Assembly: GCA_902756345.1 (NCBI GenBank) | Contig: CACVQR010000002.1 | Location: 233,030-297,029, forward strand | Source: Fibrobacter succinogenes | GTDB lineage: Bacteria > Fibrobacterota > Fibrobacteria > Fibrobacterales > Fibrobacteraceae | Reading direction: 5' to 3' | Length of the DNA: 64,000 bases | Shown: positions 50,310-60,009 of the stretch, piece by piece | Layout of the letters: each line of letters starts with the position of its first letter | How positions within the stretch are numbered: the first letter of the stretch is position 1 | The notes under the pieces: model-generated | The model's database searches: none | Seen by the model: the letters and a program-made list of their open reading frames with translations, nothing else | What the model was told of the DNA's origin: nothing | Program-made: the position numbers and the translations under genes

Positions 50310-51336
50310 TAGCCTCCGCAAGAACGAATTACATACAAATGAAATTTTGAAAAGCCGCGCTACGGCAGCTCATTCCGAAGCAGCCCTCGCTGGCATCGAA
50401 AACGGCGTGTTCTATCACGATCCGGTGATGCTCAAGGAATGCCTTGAAGGTCTGAACATCAAGCCGAACGGTACTTATAGTGATTGCACCCTGGGTGGTG
50501 GCGGTCATTCTTACGCTATTGCAAACAAGTTAAATGAAGAAGGAACGCTTCACGCATTTGATCGCGACGAAGAAGCTGTTGCCTTTGCCACAAAGCGCCT
50601 TGCTGGTGTAAAACCCAAGTTCATTGTGCATCCGGTTCGCTTCGGTGAACTGAAGAACGAAATTGCGCCGAATACCTTGGACGGCATTCTCTACGATTTG
50701 GGCATTAGCAGCCACCAGGTAGATGCCTCGGACCGCGGCTTTACTTTTGTGGGCGACAATCCGCTGGACTTGCGCATGGACCGCCGCGAAGGTGTTTCTG
50801 CACAGGAATGGCTCAAGACGGTAGATGCAGATACGCTCGCCGCTGCACTCCGCAAGAATGCCGATATGGATCGCGGCTTTAAGCTGGCGACTCGCCTGAT
50901 TGAAATGGCTGCCTCCAAGGGTGACCGGGAAATTTTGCCTTCTGACGTGAAGGCTGTCGTAGAATCCGTGTTCCCCGACAAGAGACGCGAAGTGAACGGC
51001 CTTTTGGCCCGCGTGTTCCAGGCGATTCGCATGGAAGTGAACGGCGAACTCAAGGAAATCGAAGATAGTCTGCGTGCTGCCGTGGACTGCCTCAAGGTGG
51101 GTGGCCGCCTAGTGGTGATGAGCTACCACTCCGTGGAAGACCGCTGCGTTAAGGAAACGGCCGCTGAATTTGAAAAGGCCTGCATTTGCCCCGAACATCT
51201 GCCTGTGTGCACCTGCGGTGGCAATCACCAGCGCCTGAAAAAAGTGAATCGCAAGCCGATTCTGCCTTCTAACGAAGAAATTGCAAACAACAGCAGGGCT
51301 CGCTCTGCAAAGCTTAGGGTGTACGAACGGGTATGA
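50299..51336 (+). CDS. rsmH: 16S rRNA (cytosine-1402-N4)-methyltransferase RsmH
   Basis: A 345-residue SAM-dependent methyltransferase (MraW). Motifs: YHDPVMLKECLEGL, SDCTLGGGGHSYAI (SAM loop), HAFDRDEEAVAFA, DGILYDLGISSHQVD, RGFTFVGDNPLDLRMD, and near the C-terminus VVMSYHSVEDRCVK and RSAKLRVYERV. The N-terminal extension of about 35 residues is longer than usual. It modifies C1402 in the ribosomal P site. It overlaps ftsL by ATGA. Confidence 0.96.
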   Translation: MSINSLRKNELHTNEILKSRATAAHSEAALAGIENGVFYHDPVMLKECLEGLNIKPNGTYSDCTLGGGGHSYAIANKLNEEGTLHAFDRDEEAVAFATKRLAGVKPKFIVHPVRFGELKNEIAPNTLDGILYDLGISSHQVDASDRGFTFVGDNPLDLRMDRREGVSAQEWLKTVDADTLAAALRKNADMDRGFKLATRLIEMAASKGDREILPSDVKAVVESVFPDKRREVNGLLARVFQAIRMEVNGELKEIEDSLRAAVDCLKVGGRLVVMSYHSVEDRCVKETAAEFEKACICPEHLPVCTCGGNHQRLKKVNRKPILPSNEEIANNSRARSAKLRVYERV

Positions 51337-51641
51337 GCGAAAAGAATCAGAAATCCCTGTTCAACTCTAACCGCACCATTGTGTGGGTGTTTATCTGCGC
51401 CGTGCTGGTGGCAGGGCTTTTGCTGATTTTGCCGTTGTATATGCAGAACTGCTTGTCCAAGCTTTACTTGAAGTCCCAGGATCTTTCTTATAAGATCGGG
51501 CAGCTGCAGCGTGAAAGAACCCTGCAGGAACTTGAAATCAACAAGTTGTCTTCTCTTGAAAACTTGTCTGTCTTTGCAGACAGTGCCGGTCTTGACTTGA
51601 ATGGCGTGCCGACCAAGGTTCGCGTAACGGGGGCTCCATGA
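51333..51641 (+). CDS. ftsL: FtsL-like cell division protein
   Basis: A 102-residue protein with one TM segment (about 17-36) followed by a heptad-like coiled coil (LYLKSQDLSYKIGQLQRERTLQELEINKL), the FtsL topology. Sequence identity in this family is always low; the call rests on topology and on its place between rsmH and ftsI, as in other division clusters. FtsL bridges FtsQ/FtsB with the FtsW-FtsI synthase. Both ends overlap neighbours by four bases (ATGA). Confidence 0.8.
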   Translation: MSEKNQKSLFNSNRTIVWVFICAVLVAGLLLILPLYMQNCLSKLYLKSQDLSYKIGQLQRERTLQELEINKLSSLENLSVFADSAGLDLNGVPTKVRVTGAP

Positions 51642-53536
51642 ATATAATCAATATGGACGCTCTTTCGGTTGCGAAGATGATTGTGCTTGGCGCAATCGGT
51701 GTTCTGGCATGGCAGACCTTTAATATTCAGGTGCTGAACCGTGAAGTGTACCAGGCCGAAACCAAGAGCATGGTAACCCGTACCAAGAGCATTTATGCCG
51801 AACGCGGTGAAATCCTGGACCGTAACGGTGTCGTGTTTGCCAAGAACCTGCGCGACACCGGCAAGGCCGAAGACTACAGCCGAATCTTCTTGCAGGGCAA
51901 GCTTGCCTCGCAGATTGTGGGCAAGGTCGGTTACGATGGCGAAGGCAGCATGGGCATGGAGCGCATGTACGACTTGCGCCTGCGCGGTAACGAAGGATTC
52001 CGCGTGGGTATCAAGGATGCCAGGGAACGCGAAATTTTGGGACGCTCCGAAAACGTGGCCGAAGCAAAGCCCGGCAAGAATCTGGTGCTCACGATTGACC
52101 GCGACATGCAAGAAATCGTGGAAAAGGCCCTGAAGGATGGCGTGATTGAATTCAGCGCCGCCAGCGCCTCTGCCGTAGTTGTGGACCCGTACACGGGCGA
52201 AATCCTGGCCATGGCAAGTTACCCGACTTTCGACCCGAACTCCAAAAAGCAGGGTGTGGGCAAAATGGCGAAGAACGACATCGTTGCGATGTCTTATGAA
52301 CCGGGCTCTACCTTCAAGGTGATTACGGCTGCGGCGGCACTTGAAAACGACGTGGTGCCCGAAGATACCGTGTTTGTGAACGAGGGCAAGTGCTGGAGCT
52401 GGAGCGCCCGAGCCGAACGCATTTGCGACACGCACATTTATGGCGATATGGATATGGCCGAGGCAATGGTGCAGTCTTCGAACATTGTCTATGCGAAGGT
52501 TGCCGACAAGGTGGGCGCCGAAAAGCTTTACCGTATGGCCCGTAACTTCGGCTTTGGCATGAAGACTTCTGAAAACCTGGCGGGTGAAGAAGCCGGTCGC
52601 CTTTACATGCCTTACGAACTGACTCGTGATGACCGTACCCTTAAAACGATGGGCTTTGGCCATGCTGTTTCTGTAACGCCAATCCAGATGGTGATGGCTT
52701 ATGCGGCTATTGCGAACGGCGGAACTCTGATGGAACCGATGATTGTAAAGGAATGGCGTGATTCCGACGGAAACCTGGTCGAAAAGAAGGACCCGGTAAA
52801 AGTGCGTCGCGTGATTTCGGAACGCACGGCGGCCTCGATCCGCAAAATGCTCAATCGCGTGGTGAACAGCGGTACGGCAAAGCGCGTGGCTAGCAAGAAG
52901 ATTCCGGACGTGATTTTTGGCGGTAAGACCGGTACGGCTGAAAAGTACAACCAGGAAACTGGCAAGTATGACCGCGAACACCAGGTGGCATCTTTCATTG
53001 GCCTTGCTCCGGTCGAAGATGTGCGCTACGTGTGCATGGTCCTGGTGGACGACCCGAACGCGGACAAGCTTTATGGTCACACGGGTGGCGCAACGGCAGG
53101 CCCGATTTTCCGACGCATTATGGAAGGCATTTACTACCATCCGAAGCTTTCGCCGGTATCGCATGATCTTGAGTTTGTCAAGATGAATACGGCTTGCGAA
53201 GGCGACTACGTGGGAATGCTTGGAGAGACAGCAAAGTCTGTGGCAGCAGGCAAGAAATGCCCGGTGACTTTTGAAGGCGAAGGTTCTCGAGTGATTGCCG
53301 TTCGCCGCGACAAGACGGATTCTTTGGCGCTGGTGCTCAAACTTGGCGATGTCGACGCTTCGACGATGCCGGACTTGAAGGGCCTTTCGCTGAAAGATGC
53401 TCTTGAAATTGCTGGAAACATTCGCATGAATGTGGAATATACCGGAATGGGCCGCGTTGTGTCTCAGACGCCGAAAGTCGGGGAAACGCTCCATAAGGGT
53501 CAAATTTGCAAGCTTACGCTCAAGGAGAGGGGCTAA
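51638..53536 (+). CDS. ftsI: Division transpeptidase (penicillin-binding protein) with PASTA domain
   Basis: A 632-residue class B PBP. TM segment near 12-28, dimerisation domain, then transpeptidase domain with S224-T-F-K (GSTFKV), S-S-N (about 280) and K430-T-G-T-A. The C-terminus (about 565-632) has one PASTA domain (MPDLKGLSLKDALEIAGN, VSQTPKVGETLHKGQICKLTL), as in SpoVD-type FtsI of Gram-positives rather than E. coli FtsI. It cross-links septal peptidoglycan together with FtsW. It ends one base before the murE ATG. Confidence 0.94.
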   Translation: MNIINMDALSVAKMIVLGAIGVLAWQTFNIQVLNREVYQAETKSMVTRTKSIYAERGEILDRNGVVFAKNLRDTGKAEDYSRIFLQGKLASQIVGKVGYDGEGSMGMERMYDLRLRGNEGFRVGIKDAREREILGRSENVAEAKPGKNLVLTIDRDMQEIVEKALKDGVIEFSAASASAVVVDPYTGEILAMASYPTFDPNSKKQGVGKMAKNDIVAMSYEPGSTFKVITAAAALENDVVPEDTVFVNEGKCWSWSARAERICDTHIYGDMDMAEAMVQSSNIVYAKVADKVGAEKLYRMARNFGFGMKTSENLAGEEAGRLYMPYELTRDDRTLKTMGFGHAVSVTPIQMVMAYAAIANGGTLMEPMIVKEWRDSDGNLVEKKDPVKVRRVISERTAASIRKMLNRVVNSGTAKRVASKKIPDVIFGGKTGTAEKYNQETGKYDREHQVASFIGLAPVEDVRYVCMVLVDDPNADKLYGHTGGATAGPIFRRIMEGIYYHPKLSPVSHDLEFVKMNTACEGDYVGMLGETAKSVAAGKKCPVTFEGEGSRVIAVRRDKTDSLALVLKLGDVDASTMPDLKGLSLKDALEIAGNIRMNVEYTGMGRVVSQTPKVGETLHKGQICKLTLKERG

Positions 53537-54964
53537 ATGATTTCTGAAACGTTGATGCAGAAATTGAATGTACAGGGCCTGTGCGACGACTCCCGCCGCG
53601 TGAAGGCTAAAGATTTGTTTTTCTCGATGCCGGGTGAAAAAGCCGATGAATTTGCAAGAACCGCTTTGGCATCGGGTGCTGTGGCCGTGGTGAGCGAAAC
53701 GGTTGCTCCCGAAGGCTTGACTTCGAAGTGGATTCAAGTGGCCGACGTGAAGGCCGCCCGCCTCGAAGCAGCACAAGTTTTCTACAAGAACCCGTTTGCA
53801 AAGCTTAACGCTCATGCCGTGACGGGTACGAACGGAAAGACCACCAGCGCATTCTTGATGGATGCGATGCTTACGGCTGCTGGCCGCAAGGTGGCCCTCC
53901 TTGGAACGATCAAGAACAAGATTGGCGATACTTCGGTACCAGCCACCCTAACTACACCGGGACTTTTGGATTTGTATGCCTTTGCCGCGAAGGCGGTGGA
54001 GGCCGGTTGTACGGATTTGGTGATGGAAGCGTCTTCGCACTCGCTGGATCAGGGACGTATGGCAGGCGTGCTTTATAAGAGCGCCTTGTTCAGCAACCTT
54101 ACGCAAGACCATCTCGATTACCACAAGACAATGGATGCCTATTTTGAGGCAAAGAAACTTCTGTTTACGCGTTATCTGGCAGATGACGGCGTTGCTGTTG
54201 TCAATATCGATGATGCGTACGGACTGAAACTATACGATTCCCTAGCCGGGATTGGAGCGGACCGGAGGGTGGCTGTCTCGCGTCTAGGGGTCGTTAGTGC
54301 TCTTGTGAAGCCCGAAGGGGCTGTGAAGAATACCGAAGACGGACTCAAGATGCTTTTGCCCGCCATTAGCGCTGAGCCGTTTGAAACTCCGTTGTGTGGC
54401 GACTTTAACGTAGACAACGTGATGCTGGTGCTTGCTTGGGCAAAGACAATCGGTGTGGCCGAATCTGCCATGCGCAAGGCTCTCTCCGAAGTCCGTGTTC
54501 CGGGCCGTTTCGAAAAAGTCTGGAACAAGAATGGCCGCCACGTGATTGTGGACTACGCCCACACTCCCGATGCCCTCGAACGCGTCCTTACGACCGCGCG
54601 AAGCCTCTGCCGAGGCAAACTTTCGTGCGTATTTGGCTGTGGCGGTGACCGCGACAAGACCAAGCGCCCGATTATGGGTGCGATTGCCGAACGCATTGCG
54701 GACAAGGCTTGGCTCACCTCGGACAATCCGCGTACCGAAAATCCGACCGACATCATCAACGACGTGCGTGCCGGCATGAAAACGGACAAGTTCAGCGTCG
54801 TCGAAAAGCGCGAAGAAGCGATTGCCAAGGCTTGTGCCGAACTTAAAGATGGCGACTGGTTGGTGATTGCGGGCAAGGGCCACGAAGACTACCAGATTGT
54901 GGGCAAGACCAAACACCACTTTGATGACCGCGAAGAAGCGGTGAAGGCGATGGAAAATGTATAA
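53537..54964 (+). CDS. murE: UDP-MurNAc-tripeptide synthetase MurE
   Basis: A 475-residue Mur ligase. ATP-binding TGTNGKTT (K101), central domain with ASSHSLDQGR and NLTQDHLDYH, and C-terminal domain with VDYAHTPDALERVL and GGDRDKTKRP. The motif D396-N-P-R is the meso-diaminopimelate specificity signature, so it probably adds mDAP to UDP-MurNAc-L-Ala-D-Glu, as expected for a Gram-negative wall. AAGGAG precedes the ATG. It overlaps murF by 8 bp. Confidence 0.95.
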   Translation: MISETLMQKLNVQGLCDDSRRVKAKDLFFSMPGEKADEFARTALASGAVAVVSETVAPEGLTSKWIQVADVKAARLEAAQVFYKNPFAKLNAHAVTGTNGKTTSAFLMDAMLTAAGRKVALLGTIKNKIGDTSVPATLTTPGLLDLYAFAAKAVEAGCTDLVMEASSHSLDQGRMAGVLYKSALFSNLTQDHLDYHKTMDAYFEAKKLLFTRYLADDGVAVVNIDDAYGLKLYDSLAGIGADRRVAVSRLGVVSALVKPEGAVKNTEDGLKMLLPAISAEPFETPLCGDFNVDNVMLVLAWAKTIGVAESAMRKALSEVRVPGRFEKVWNKNGRHVIVDYAHTPDALERVLTTARSLCRGKLSCVFGCGGDRDKTKRPIMGAIAERIADKAWLTSDNPRTENPTDIINDVRAGMKTDKFSVVEKREEAIAKACAELKDGDWLVIAGKGHEDYQIVGKTKHHFDDREEAVKAMENV

Positions 54965-56339
54965 GCTGGATTTGAAAATCAAGGAACTCTTGGAAATCCT
55001 CGAAACCTACTCGGTAGGTGTCGATGGCCGTACCAAGAACCGCAAGGTGAATCTTTGCATGGATTCCCGCGAACCTGCCAAAGGTGTTGTGTTTTGGCCA
55101 ATCAAGGGCGCCCGTTTTGACGCCCACCAGTTTGTAACACAAATGGAAAAAAATGGAGCATTGATGAGTGTCGTGAATGCAGATGCCGAAGGCATTGAAA
55201 ACTTCAAGATGTATGCGCCCGTCGACGATACGACGAAAGCGCTCCTCAAGCTCGCCAAGGGCTACCAGAAGAATTTCAAGGTGAAGAAAGTTGCCATTAC
55301 GGGCAGCAACGGCAAGACCACCACTAAGGAAATGGTGAAGGCCGTTCTTTCGCAGAAGTACAATACGCACGCTACCGCCGGTAATTTCAACAACCACATC
55401 GGTGTGCCCATGACGCTGTTCCAGCTCAAGCATAGCCACGAAGCGGCTGTTATCGAAATGGGCACGAGCGGCCCGGATGAAATCCGTCCGCTCTCGCTCG
55501 CCGTCGAGCCCGATGTGGCCGTGATAACGAACATTGGCGCCTCTCACCTGGAACGCCTCAAGGATTTGGACGGCGTGTTCGCCGAAAAGAAGACGATTGT
55601 CGCGGGCCTCAAGAAGAACGGCGTGCTGATTGTAAACGCCGATGACCCGCGCCTTTGCAAGTGCCGCAGCAATACCAGCTACAAGGTGGTGACCTTTGGC
55701 GTAAAGCGAGGCATTATCAAGCCCGAAAAGCTCGAATGGAACGAAGACAACTGTGCCACTTTCTTTGTAGACCGCACCAAGTTCACGCTGAACGTACCGG
55801 GTATCCATAACCTTTACAATGCCCTTGCCGCTATTGCCGTGGGGCTCCAGTTCCGCGTGCCCAAGGCCGAAATCGCAAAGGCTCTTGCGAATTTCCGTTC
55901 GACCAATATGCGCATGGAAATCAAGAACGCAAATGGCTTCAAGATCGTGTCGGATTGCTACAATGCGAACCCGTCTTCGACCAAGATGGCCTTGCAGACC
56001 ATTGGCAACATGAAGGTGAACCGCCGTATCGCCGTTCTTGGCGATATGCTGGAACTCGGCGCCCAGACCGACGCCCTGCACCAGGAAATGGGTGCCATGG
56101 TGCCCGAAATGAATTTCGATATGCTCCTGACCGTGGGCGAAAAGGCGAAACTTTATGTGAAGGGCGCAAAGTCCAAGGGCATGAAGGCCGCACATCACTT
56201 TGCCTCTGTTCAGGAACTGATCGACACCCTCACCGAAATCGTGGCCGAAGGCGATGTGCTCCTGATCAAGGGCAGCCGCGGTATGCACATGGAGACTGTG
56301 GTGGATGCCATGCTTAAACTCACGAAGGTCAAGGCTTAA
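54957..56339 (+). CDS. murF: UDP-MurNAc-tripeptide-D-Ala-D-Ala ligase MurF
   Basis: A 460-residue Mur ligase with N-terminal substrate domain (MDSREPAKGVVFWPIKG), P-loop ITGSNGKTTTK (K120), NFNNHIGVPMTLF, EMGTSGPDEI and ITNIGASHLERL. The C-terminal domain has NANPSSTKMALQTI, VLGDMLELG and LIKGSRGMHME. It adds D-Ala-D-Ala, completing the stem peptide. In most bacteria mraY and murD follow; here ftsW begins 15 bp later. Confidence 0.95.
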   Translation: MYKLDLKIKELLEILETYSVGVDGRTKNRKVNLCMDSREPAKGVVFWPIKGARFDAHQFVTQMEKNGALMSVVNADAEGIENFKMYAPVDDTTKALLKLAKGYQKNFKVKKVAITGSNGKTTTKEMVKAVLSQKYNTHATAGNFNNHIGVPMTLFQLKHSHEAAVIEMGTSGPDEIRPLSLAVEPDVAVITNIGASHLERLKDLDGVFAEKKTIVAGLKKNGVLIVNADDPRLCKCRSNTSYKVVTFGVKRGIIKPEKLEWNEDNCATFFVDRTKFTLNVPGIHNLYNALAAIAVGLQFRVPKAEIAKALANFRSTNMRMEIKNANGFKIVSDCYNANPSSTKMALQTIGNMKVNRRIAVLGDMLELGAQTDALHQEMGAMVPEMNFDMLLTVGEKAKLYVKGAKSKGMKAAHHFASVQELIDTLTEIVAEGDVLLIKGSRGMHMETVVDAMLKLTKVKA

Positions 56340-56354
56340 GGATATAACGAAGTA

Positions 56355-57530
56355 ATGGAAAACACAGTTGCAAATACCGGCATGAACAAGCTGCTCCTGG
56401 TAGTTGTGTTGCTGCTGATTTGTTTGGGGGTGCCTATCGTGTATACTGCATCGGCCCATTTTGCTGTGTCTCATGGACTTCCTGCAGAATACTACTTGCA
56501 GAAGCACCTGATCAAGGCTGTGTTTGGCTTGATTCTGATGCTTGGCCTTGCCCGATTCCTGGATTACGGTCACTGGGTCTGGCTCGGTCGCATTACCTTC
56601 TTTGTAGGCGTTGTCCTTACGATTGCGGCTCTTGTGTCGGGCCACGGTGTCAAGGGTGCGAACCGCTGGATTTTGGGCATTCAGCCTTCTGAAATCATGA
56701 AGCTCGGCATGCTCATCTGCATTTGCGGAAAGTTCTCGCAGGCAGGCGACAACATCAAGAGTGTCGCTTGCACTATCATTCAGCCGGGAATCTTCTTTGG
56801 CATTACGGCGTTTCTCTTGATTATGCAGCCGAACTACTCGATGCTTATGATGCTTTCGATGGTCGTGATTTGCGTGATGCTCACGGCTGGTGTGAATTAC
56901 AAGTACCTCGCCATTGCGATTGGTGCCGCCATTCCGCCGGGAATTATCATGCTGCTCATGACGGGGCATTCGAGTAAGCGTATTCAGGCGTTTACGGCTG
57001 CCGAAGGCGAAATGGTCGCTTCGAACTGGCAGGGTGAACATGCTTTGCTCGCTTTGGGTAACGGCGGATTCTCGGGAACCGGATTCGGCATGGGTGTGCA
57101 GAAACTGGGTTACTTGCCCGAAGTTCACAAAGACGTGATTTATGCGGTGGCTGGCGAAGAATTCGGATTCTTGGGAACCTTCTTCTTGCTTGCCTTGTAT
57201 GCGGTTCTGTTTGCGCAAGGATTCTCGATTGCACGCCAGTCTTCGACCCGATTCGGAAAGTACTTGGCCGTGGCTCTCACGTTCTCGCTTTTCTTCAACT
57301 TTTTGGTTCACGTCTGCGTTTGTGTGGGTCTTTTCCCCACGACGGGCCAACCTCTCCCGTTCATAAGCTTTGGCGGAACCAATTTAATTTACAGCTGTGT
57401 GGCGGTGGGTATACTTTTGAACATTTCTAGACCAAATACAGGCAAGATGATCAAGGAACCTTATATGAGCGGAGCTTCGCTCGAAAGCAGTGCCTACAGA
57501 AACTATGAATATTCAAGGAGTGGCGTATGA
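56355..57530 (+). CDS. ftsW: FtsW, septal peptidoglycan glycosyltransferase (SEDS family)
   Basis: A 391-residue polytopic protein with about ten TM segments. SEDS signatures: VKGANRWILG (about 98-107), QPSEIMKLGMLI, LIMQPNYSMLMMLS, and the C-terminal GEEFGFLGTFFLL and GLFPTTGQPLPFISFGGTNLI. It polymerises lipid II at the septum with FtsI. Its position between murF and murG identifies it as FtsW rather than RodA. AAGGATATAACG precedes the ATG. It overlaps murG by ATGA. Confidence 0.93.
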   Translation: MENTVANTGMNKLLLVVVLLLICLGVPIVYTASAHFAVSHGLPAEYYLQKHLIKAVFGLILMLGLARFLDYGHWVWLGRITFFVGVVLTIAALVSGHGVKGANRWILGIQPSEIMKLGMLICICGKFSQAGDNIKSVACTIIQPGIFFGITAFLLIMQPNYSMLMMLSMVVICVMLTAGVNYKYLAIAIGAAIPPGIIMLLMTGHSSKRIQAFTAAEGEMVASNWQGEHALLALGNGGFSGTGFGMGVQKLGYLPEVHKDVIYAVAGEEFGFLGTFFLLALYAVLFAQGFSIARQSSTRFGKYLAVALTFSLFFNFLVHVCVCVGLFPTTGQPLPFISFGGTNLIYSCVAVGILLNISRPNTGKMIKEPYMSGASLESSAYRNYEYSRSGV

Positions 57531-58597
57531 AAAAGTTCCTTTTCGTATGTGGCGGTACCGGTGGCCATATCTTCCCGGCCGTAGCCATTGCAAATAGCCT
57601 TAAAAAGATGGGCGTGACCGACATTACTTTTGCGGGCCGTAAAGATTCCATGGAAGAACGCTTGGTGGCAAAAGACTGGCCCTACGAATACATTTCGGCT
57701 GTTCCTCTGCACCGTGGCCCGTTCCTCAAGAATTTGGCCTTGCCGTTCAATTTGTCCAAGGCTTTGGTGCGCGCCAAGAGCGTGATTAAGAAGGTAAAGC
57801 CCGATGTTGTCGTGGCAACCGGTGGCTATGTGTCGCTCCCGATTGTGCTTGCCGCAGGCACTGCCGGCATCCCGGTTTACCTGCAGGAACAGAATGCGGT
57901 GGCAGGTGTCGCCAACAAGGTGGGCGCCCGCTACGCAAAGACCATCTTTGTAACCTCCGAAGAAGCTGCCAAGTTCTTCCCGGTAGAAAAATGCATGATT
58001 TTTGGCAACCCGGTTCGTGAATTGCCGATTGGCGATTCCTTGCCGCGTCCGGCAGAATTTGCTCCGGGCAAAAAGGCCGTGTTTATTGTTGGTGGCTCTC
58101 AGGGGGCAGTGGGCATCAACAACAAGATTGAAGAAAGCATCAAGACCATTGCCGCCCGCGACGATGTTTCCGTGGTATGGCAGGTGGGTGTCAAGAACGT
58201 GGAATCCATCAGTTCTCGCGTGGGTGAAGTCAAGAATGTGGCAGTTCGCGGTTTCCTGGATGGCATTTACGCCTACATGAAACATGCCGACTTGATTATC
58301 AGCCGCGCCGGTGCTTCTGCCTTGGCCGAAATCTTGGCCTTCGGTAAGCCTTCGATCCTCTTGCCGTTCCCGCATGCAACTGCGAACCACCAGGAACATA
58401 ACGCCCGCGTGGTAGAGAAGGCGGGTGCCGCCCTTGTGGAACTTGACGCCGAAGAAAATCACCTGTGGGAAAAGGTGGAACAGCTCTTGGCTGATGAAAA
58501 CCGTTTGAATTCGATGGCCATCGCGGCGAAAAAGCTCGGAATGCCCGATGCTGCCGACCAGATTGCTCGTGTTATCCTCTCTAAGGAGAATGATTAA
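57527..58597 (+). CDS. murG: UDP-GlcNAc:lipid I GlcNAc transferase MurG
   Basis: A 356-residue GT28 enzyme. N-terminal loop CGGTGGHIFPAVAIA (about 8-22), GGYVSLPIVLAA, IPVYLQEQNAVAG and FGNPVRE. The C-terminal UDP-sugar domain has VGGSQGAVGINN, SRAGASALAEILAFGKPSILLPFPHATANHQEHNA. It makes lipid II at the inner face of the membrane. It shares one base with murC (TAATG). Confidence 0.96.
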   Translation: MKKFLFVCGGTGGHIFPAVAIANSLKKMGVTDITFAGRKDSMEERLVAKDWPYEYISAVPLHRGPFLKNLALPFNLSKALVRAKSVIKKVKPDVVVATGGYVSLPIVLAAGTAGIPVYLQEQNAVAGVANKVGARYAKTIFVTSEEAAKFFPVEKCMIFGNPVRELPIGDSLPRPAEFAPGKKAVFIVGGSQGAVGINNKIEESIKTIAARDDVSVVWQVGVKNVESISSRVGEVKNVAVRGFLDGIYAYMKHADLIISRAGASALAEILAFGKPSILLPFPHATANHQEHNARVVEKAGAALVELDAEENHLWEKVEQLLADENRLNSMAIAAKKLGMPDAADQIARVILSKEND

Positions 58598-59979
58598 TGC
58601 AGATTAATGATTGTAAGCGAGTCCGTAAGCTTCATTTTGTAGGTATCGGTGGCGCCGGTATGTCCGGTATTGCCGAAGTGCTCCACGACAACGGTTTCGT
58701 GGTGAGCGGCTCCGATACCGGTGAAAGCCAGGTGATTGATTACCTGAAGGGCCTTGGCATTAAGGTATTCTCGAAGCACGAAGCTTCTAATGTGGAAGAT
58801 ACTGACCTCGTTGTTTATTCTTCTGCGGTTCCGCACGATAACCCGGAACTTGTTGAAGCCCGCAACCGCCGTATTCCGGTGATTCGCCGAGCAGAAATGC
58901 TGGGCGAACTCATGCGCATGAAGTACACGCTTTCGATTGCCGGCACTCACGGCAAGACCACGACCACCTCTATTGTGGGAGCTATTTGGGAAGAAGCCGG
59001 CCTTGACCCGACCATTATCGTGGGCGGTGTAGTCAAGGGCAAGGGCAGTGGAGCTAAGGTCGGTAAGGGTGACTACCTGATTGCCGAAAGCGATGAATTT
59101 GACCGCAGCTTCCTTTCGATGATGCCGTCTTCTGCAATCATCACAAACATTGACGCGGACCACTTGGATACCTACGAGAACATTGAAGACATCAAGGATG
59201 CCTTCGTGCAGTTCGCGAACAAGATTCCGTTCTACGGCCAGGTGATTGTCTGCCTCGACGACCCGAACGTGCAGCAGATTTTGGCCCGCCTCAAGAAGCC
59301 TGTGATTACTTACGGCTTTACTCGCCAGGCCAAGTACCGCGTAGATAACCTGCGCTTTGAAAAGGGTTTTCCTGTATTTGAAATTTTGAACGATGGCGAA
59401 AGCCTGGGCGAATTCAAGCTCCAAATTCCGGGCCGTCACAACGTGCTGAATGCAACCGCTGCTGTGGCACTCGCCATCGAGGAAGGCATCTCTGCCGATA
59501 TCGCCCGCAAGGCCTGCGCCGAATTCGAAGGCGTCAAGCGCCGCTTTGAATTCATCGGCGAAAAGAACGATGTCCTGGTCTTTGATGACTACGCCCACCA
59601 TCCGACCGAAGCAACGGCGACCTTGCTCGGTTTCCGCGACGCCTTCCCGGACCGCCGCATTATCGTTGCATTCCAGCCGCACCTGTTTACACGTACCCGC
59701 GACCAGCACGATGCCTTTGGCGGTGCCTTTGCGAACTGCGATGTGCTCTTGGTGACTGACATTTACGCTTCCCGCGAAAAGCCGATTGAAGGCGTGACGG
59801 GTGCGCTCGTGTCGAACAGCGCTTCGGACCGCGGCCACCGTGACTCCCGCTTTGTGGGCGACCAGCTGAACTTGCTGCCGATCCTCAAGAAGGAATTGCA
59901 GCCGGGCGATGTGGTGGTGCTCATGGGCGCCGGAAACATCTGGAAACTGGGTGAAAGAATTTTGAAGGAATGCCTCTAA
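58597..59979 (+). CDS. murC: UDP-MurNAc-L-alanine ligase MurC
   Basis: A 460-residue Mur ligase. N-terminal HFVGIGGAGMSGIAEVLHDNG, ATP site AGTHGKTTTTS (K120), GGDYLIAESDEFDRSFLS-like loop, NIDADHLDTYENIEDIK, and C-terminal FDDYAHHPTEATATL and AFQPHLFTRTRD. It adds the first L-Ala to UDP-MurNAc. The usual followers murB and ddl are missing; a 30-bp gap leads to ftsQ. Confidence 0.96.
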   Translation: MQINDCKRVRKLHFVGIGGAGMSGIAEVLHDNGFVVSGSDTGESQVIDYLKGLGIKVFSKHEASNVEDTDLVVYSSAVPHDNPELVEARNRRIPVIRRAEMLGELMRMKYTLSIAGTHGKTTTTSIVGAIWEEAGLDPTIIVGGVVKGKGSGAKVGKGDYLIAESDEFDRSFLSMMPSSAIITNIDADHLDTYENIEDIKDAFVQFANKIPFYGQVIVCLDDPNVQQILARLKKPVITYGFTRQAKYRVDNLRFEKGFPVFEILNDGESLGEFKLQIPGRHNVLNATAAVALAIEEGISADIARKACAEFEGVKRRFEFIGEKNDVLVFDDYAHHPTEATATLLGFRDAFPDRRIIVAFQPHLFTRTRDQHDAFGGAFANCDVLLVTDIYASREKPIEGVTGALVSNSASDRGHRDSRFVGDQLNLLPILKKELQPGDVVVLMGAGNIWKLGERILKECL

Positions 59980-60009
59980 GGGAATTGTAGAAAGTACTAG
60001 GGATTAGAA

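Noticed and set aside
56340..56354. Possible remnant of mraY or murD
   Set aside because: Only 15 bp separate murF and ftsW, and no other frame nearby shows their motifs.
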